Of a stretch of DNA of 64,000 bases, positions 62,506 to 64,000 are shown piece after piece. The translations under genes and the position numbers were made by a program. Source of the stretch: Lates calcarifer (lineage: Eukaryota; Chordata; Actinopteri; Centropomidae); NCBI RefSeq assembly GCF_001640805.2, contig NC_066837.1, positions 26,436,857-26,500,856 on the forward strand. The letters run 5' to 3'. How positions within the stretch are numbered: position 1 is the stretch's first letter; the number at the start of each line of letters is the position of its first letter. The notes beneath the pieces were generated by a model. The model made no database searches. It was not told the DNA's origin and saw only the letters and a list, made by a program, of their open reading frames with translations.

Positions 62506-64000
62506 TTTTTATGCGTGTCTGTCTGTGTGAGATTTACTGCCAGGAGTCGTGTCTGTGAGTGCTGTATGTGTGAATGATTTCATATAACGGTCAGAAACGC
62601 CTTTCACTGCCAAATTCCTCTCTCTTTGATGTGAGAGTTAAACTGTCACCAGTACACGTGCTTATAACTATCAAAAAATTTGAGAAGAAAGCTGTTAACT
62701 GATTGCAACATGATTATCACTATATGTGTATATGTGTATCATAGAATTTATTAGTGTATCATAAATATTGCATACGTCTTATTGTGTACAGGCGTTTCTA
62801 ATATTTTGTCCACCCCATTTATATCAATGAGGGTAGACCGAATATCAGAAACACCTTTTAGAATAACACACTACACTTCATCAGCAGCACAACCTTCAGC
62901 CGCAAAATGACAGTACAGTTGAATTAATACATCTCTGAAAAAACTGAACACTGCAATGTTCATAAGCCTGCAGTTTAGTATGTGCACTGCAGTTATAAGA
63001 ACAAAACTGCATTCTAATAAAAACACACACACTTAGCCACTCAGTATAGGCTGTGACAAGTGTTAGTGAGGTCAAATACTACGCCCACGTCCACATTTTA
63101 AGTTTTAGTACAAAGTAATTACTTTGTAATTATTTTCCCTGCCTGTTTCCATTGGTAAGCAATAAATACCTTTTACTTCATACACGGCCATGGTCCAACC
63201 ACACAGGTGTTTTTACTTATTTACCCTGATTAGAGCTCGTCTTGGGCAGGCACAGGCTGTGTATGAGACACTTGTCCATGGCTGTGTCCACAATAATTTC
63301 CTATTTGCGGTTAATTCGTTTAATGTTTGACATTTGATTTAAATTCCTTAATTGTGAATAGGCCTTTTTTATAGCAGCAGACATGTCTGCTTGACTTGTC
63401 ATTGTAGAAAAAGCACAGGTGTTATCAAAAACATTAACAGTGACGGTGTGACAGTGAGCCAGCATGAACAATACCAGGACCCTGAAACTGAAACAGCTCA
63501 ATGAAATTCAGCCATCATTCATTTTATCAAAGAACAAAGGTGTGTCCATGGAACGTGCATTTCTTTCTGCTGACAGTCCCATGCATTCCCTAGAAACAAA
63601 TATTACAGTTGTGCAACACCTACACCTGTCAATGACAATGCAAAATGTTGATGATTCATCAGTGTTCAACATTTCAATTTACTGCTGACTGCAGCACAAA
63701 CTATTCAATGCCTTTCATATATGGAGAAACTGAATGAAGAGAGTATTTATCCTTGGTCATTCTCATTGGTATCATAATTACTAGTTTCTGACTTGTAAAC
63801 AGTTCACACCAAGTAGTAATTACAACTGGGAAACCGGGATCTCTCTGTAAGCTCAGATATATCCAACTTGGCACTGAAACTAAACAAAACATGGACATTT
63901 TTCACCAGGCAAAGTCTGTCATTTGATGTCTGTCATTCAGCGCCTTATACTGTCTTTCCCATCTCTGCCATTTTGAGCAGAGGCCTAATCAGCCATAATG
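61236..64000. other. Gene-free right end
   Basis: No exon, RNA gene or mobile element was recognised on either strand. It holds a purine-rich GA block (62057-62130), pyrimidine-rich CT blocks (62165-62200 and 62265-62320) and a TG repeat at 62474-62501. Short ORFs here resemble nothing known. It could be intergenic sequence or the intron or promoter of a neighbour beyond the window. Confidence 0.5.
62474..62501. repeat. (TG)n microsatellite
   Basis: About 14 uninterrupted TG units. Confidence 0.95.

Noticed and set aside
63464..63688. 74-codon + strand ORF near the right end
   Set aside because: No motif, no splice context and no family resemblance; likely chance.
1..64000. Intact tRNA, rRNA or CRISPR arrays
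   Set aside because: No regularly spaced repeats with unique spacers and no intact tRNA cloverleaf with a GGTTCGA-type B box were seen on either strand by eye.

Overview
The window is vertebrate nuclear DNA, almost certainly from a bony (teleost) fish. Genes are split into many short exons with GT-AG introns. Introns and spacers carry CA/TG microsatellites and several interspersed repeats typical of fish genomes, among them a recurrent non-coding family, a tRNA-derived SINE and a hAT remnant. The encoded proteins align well, from memory of the families, with human TEX2, CCDC40 and CARD14 but are clearly diverged from them. No bacterial, viral or CRISPR-like content was seen.

Layout. 1-15118: upstream region, a probable 5' UTR exon (1769-1860) and the 13 kb first intron of tex2. 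15119-30240: tex2 on the + strand, with 11 coding exons, about 1100 residues and a 2 kb 3' UTR. 30538-40330: ccdc40 on the + strand, with 18 coding exons and about 979 residues, starting about 300 bp after the end of tex2 behind a near-palindromic RFX X-box. 40330-44470: spacer with a decayed copy of the last ccdc40 exon and a TATA box. 44469-57450: card14 on the + strand, with 20 coding exons and about 983 residues. 57450-64000: no recognised gene, but it holds an orphan ORF with a poly(A) signal, a SINE and a tandemly duplicated two-exon-like module on the minus strand.

Function. The three recognised genes are neighbours without an obvious shared pathway. TEX2 is an ER membrane SMP-domain lipid-transfer protein. 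CCDC40 is the axonemal ruler and scaffold of motile cilia. CARD14 is the CARMA2 scaffold that signals through BCL10-MALT1 to NF-kB. In human the last two lie close together on 17q25.3 with GAA and EIF4A3 between them; neither of those is present between them here.

I did not find an undescribed multi-gene system. The most unusual items are the minus-strand duplicated exon module near 60.3-60.9 kb, the ccdc40 last-exon relic near 41.8 kb, a candidate GC-AG intron in ccdc40, and several splice-site oddities in card14 (an exon flanked on both sides by TG repeats, a frame-preserving 81-bp intron and a tandem acceptor). Exon borders were derived by eye from splice signals, reading frame and remembered human proteins; none has transcript support here.
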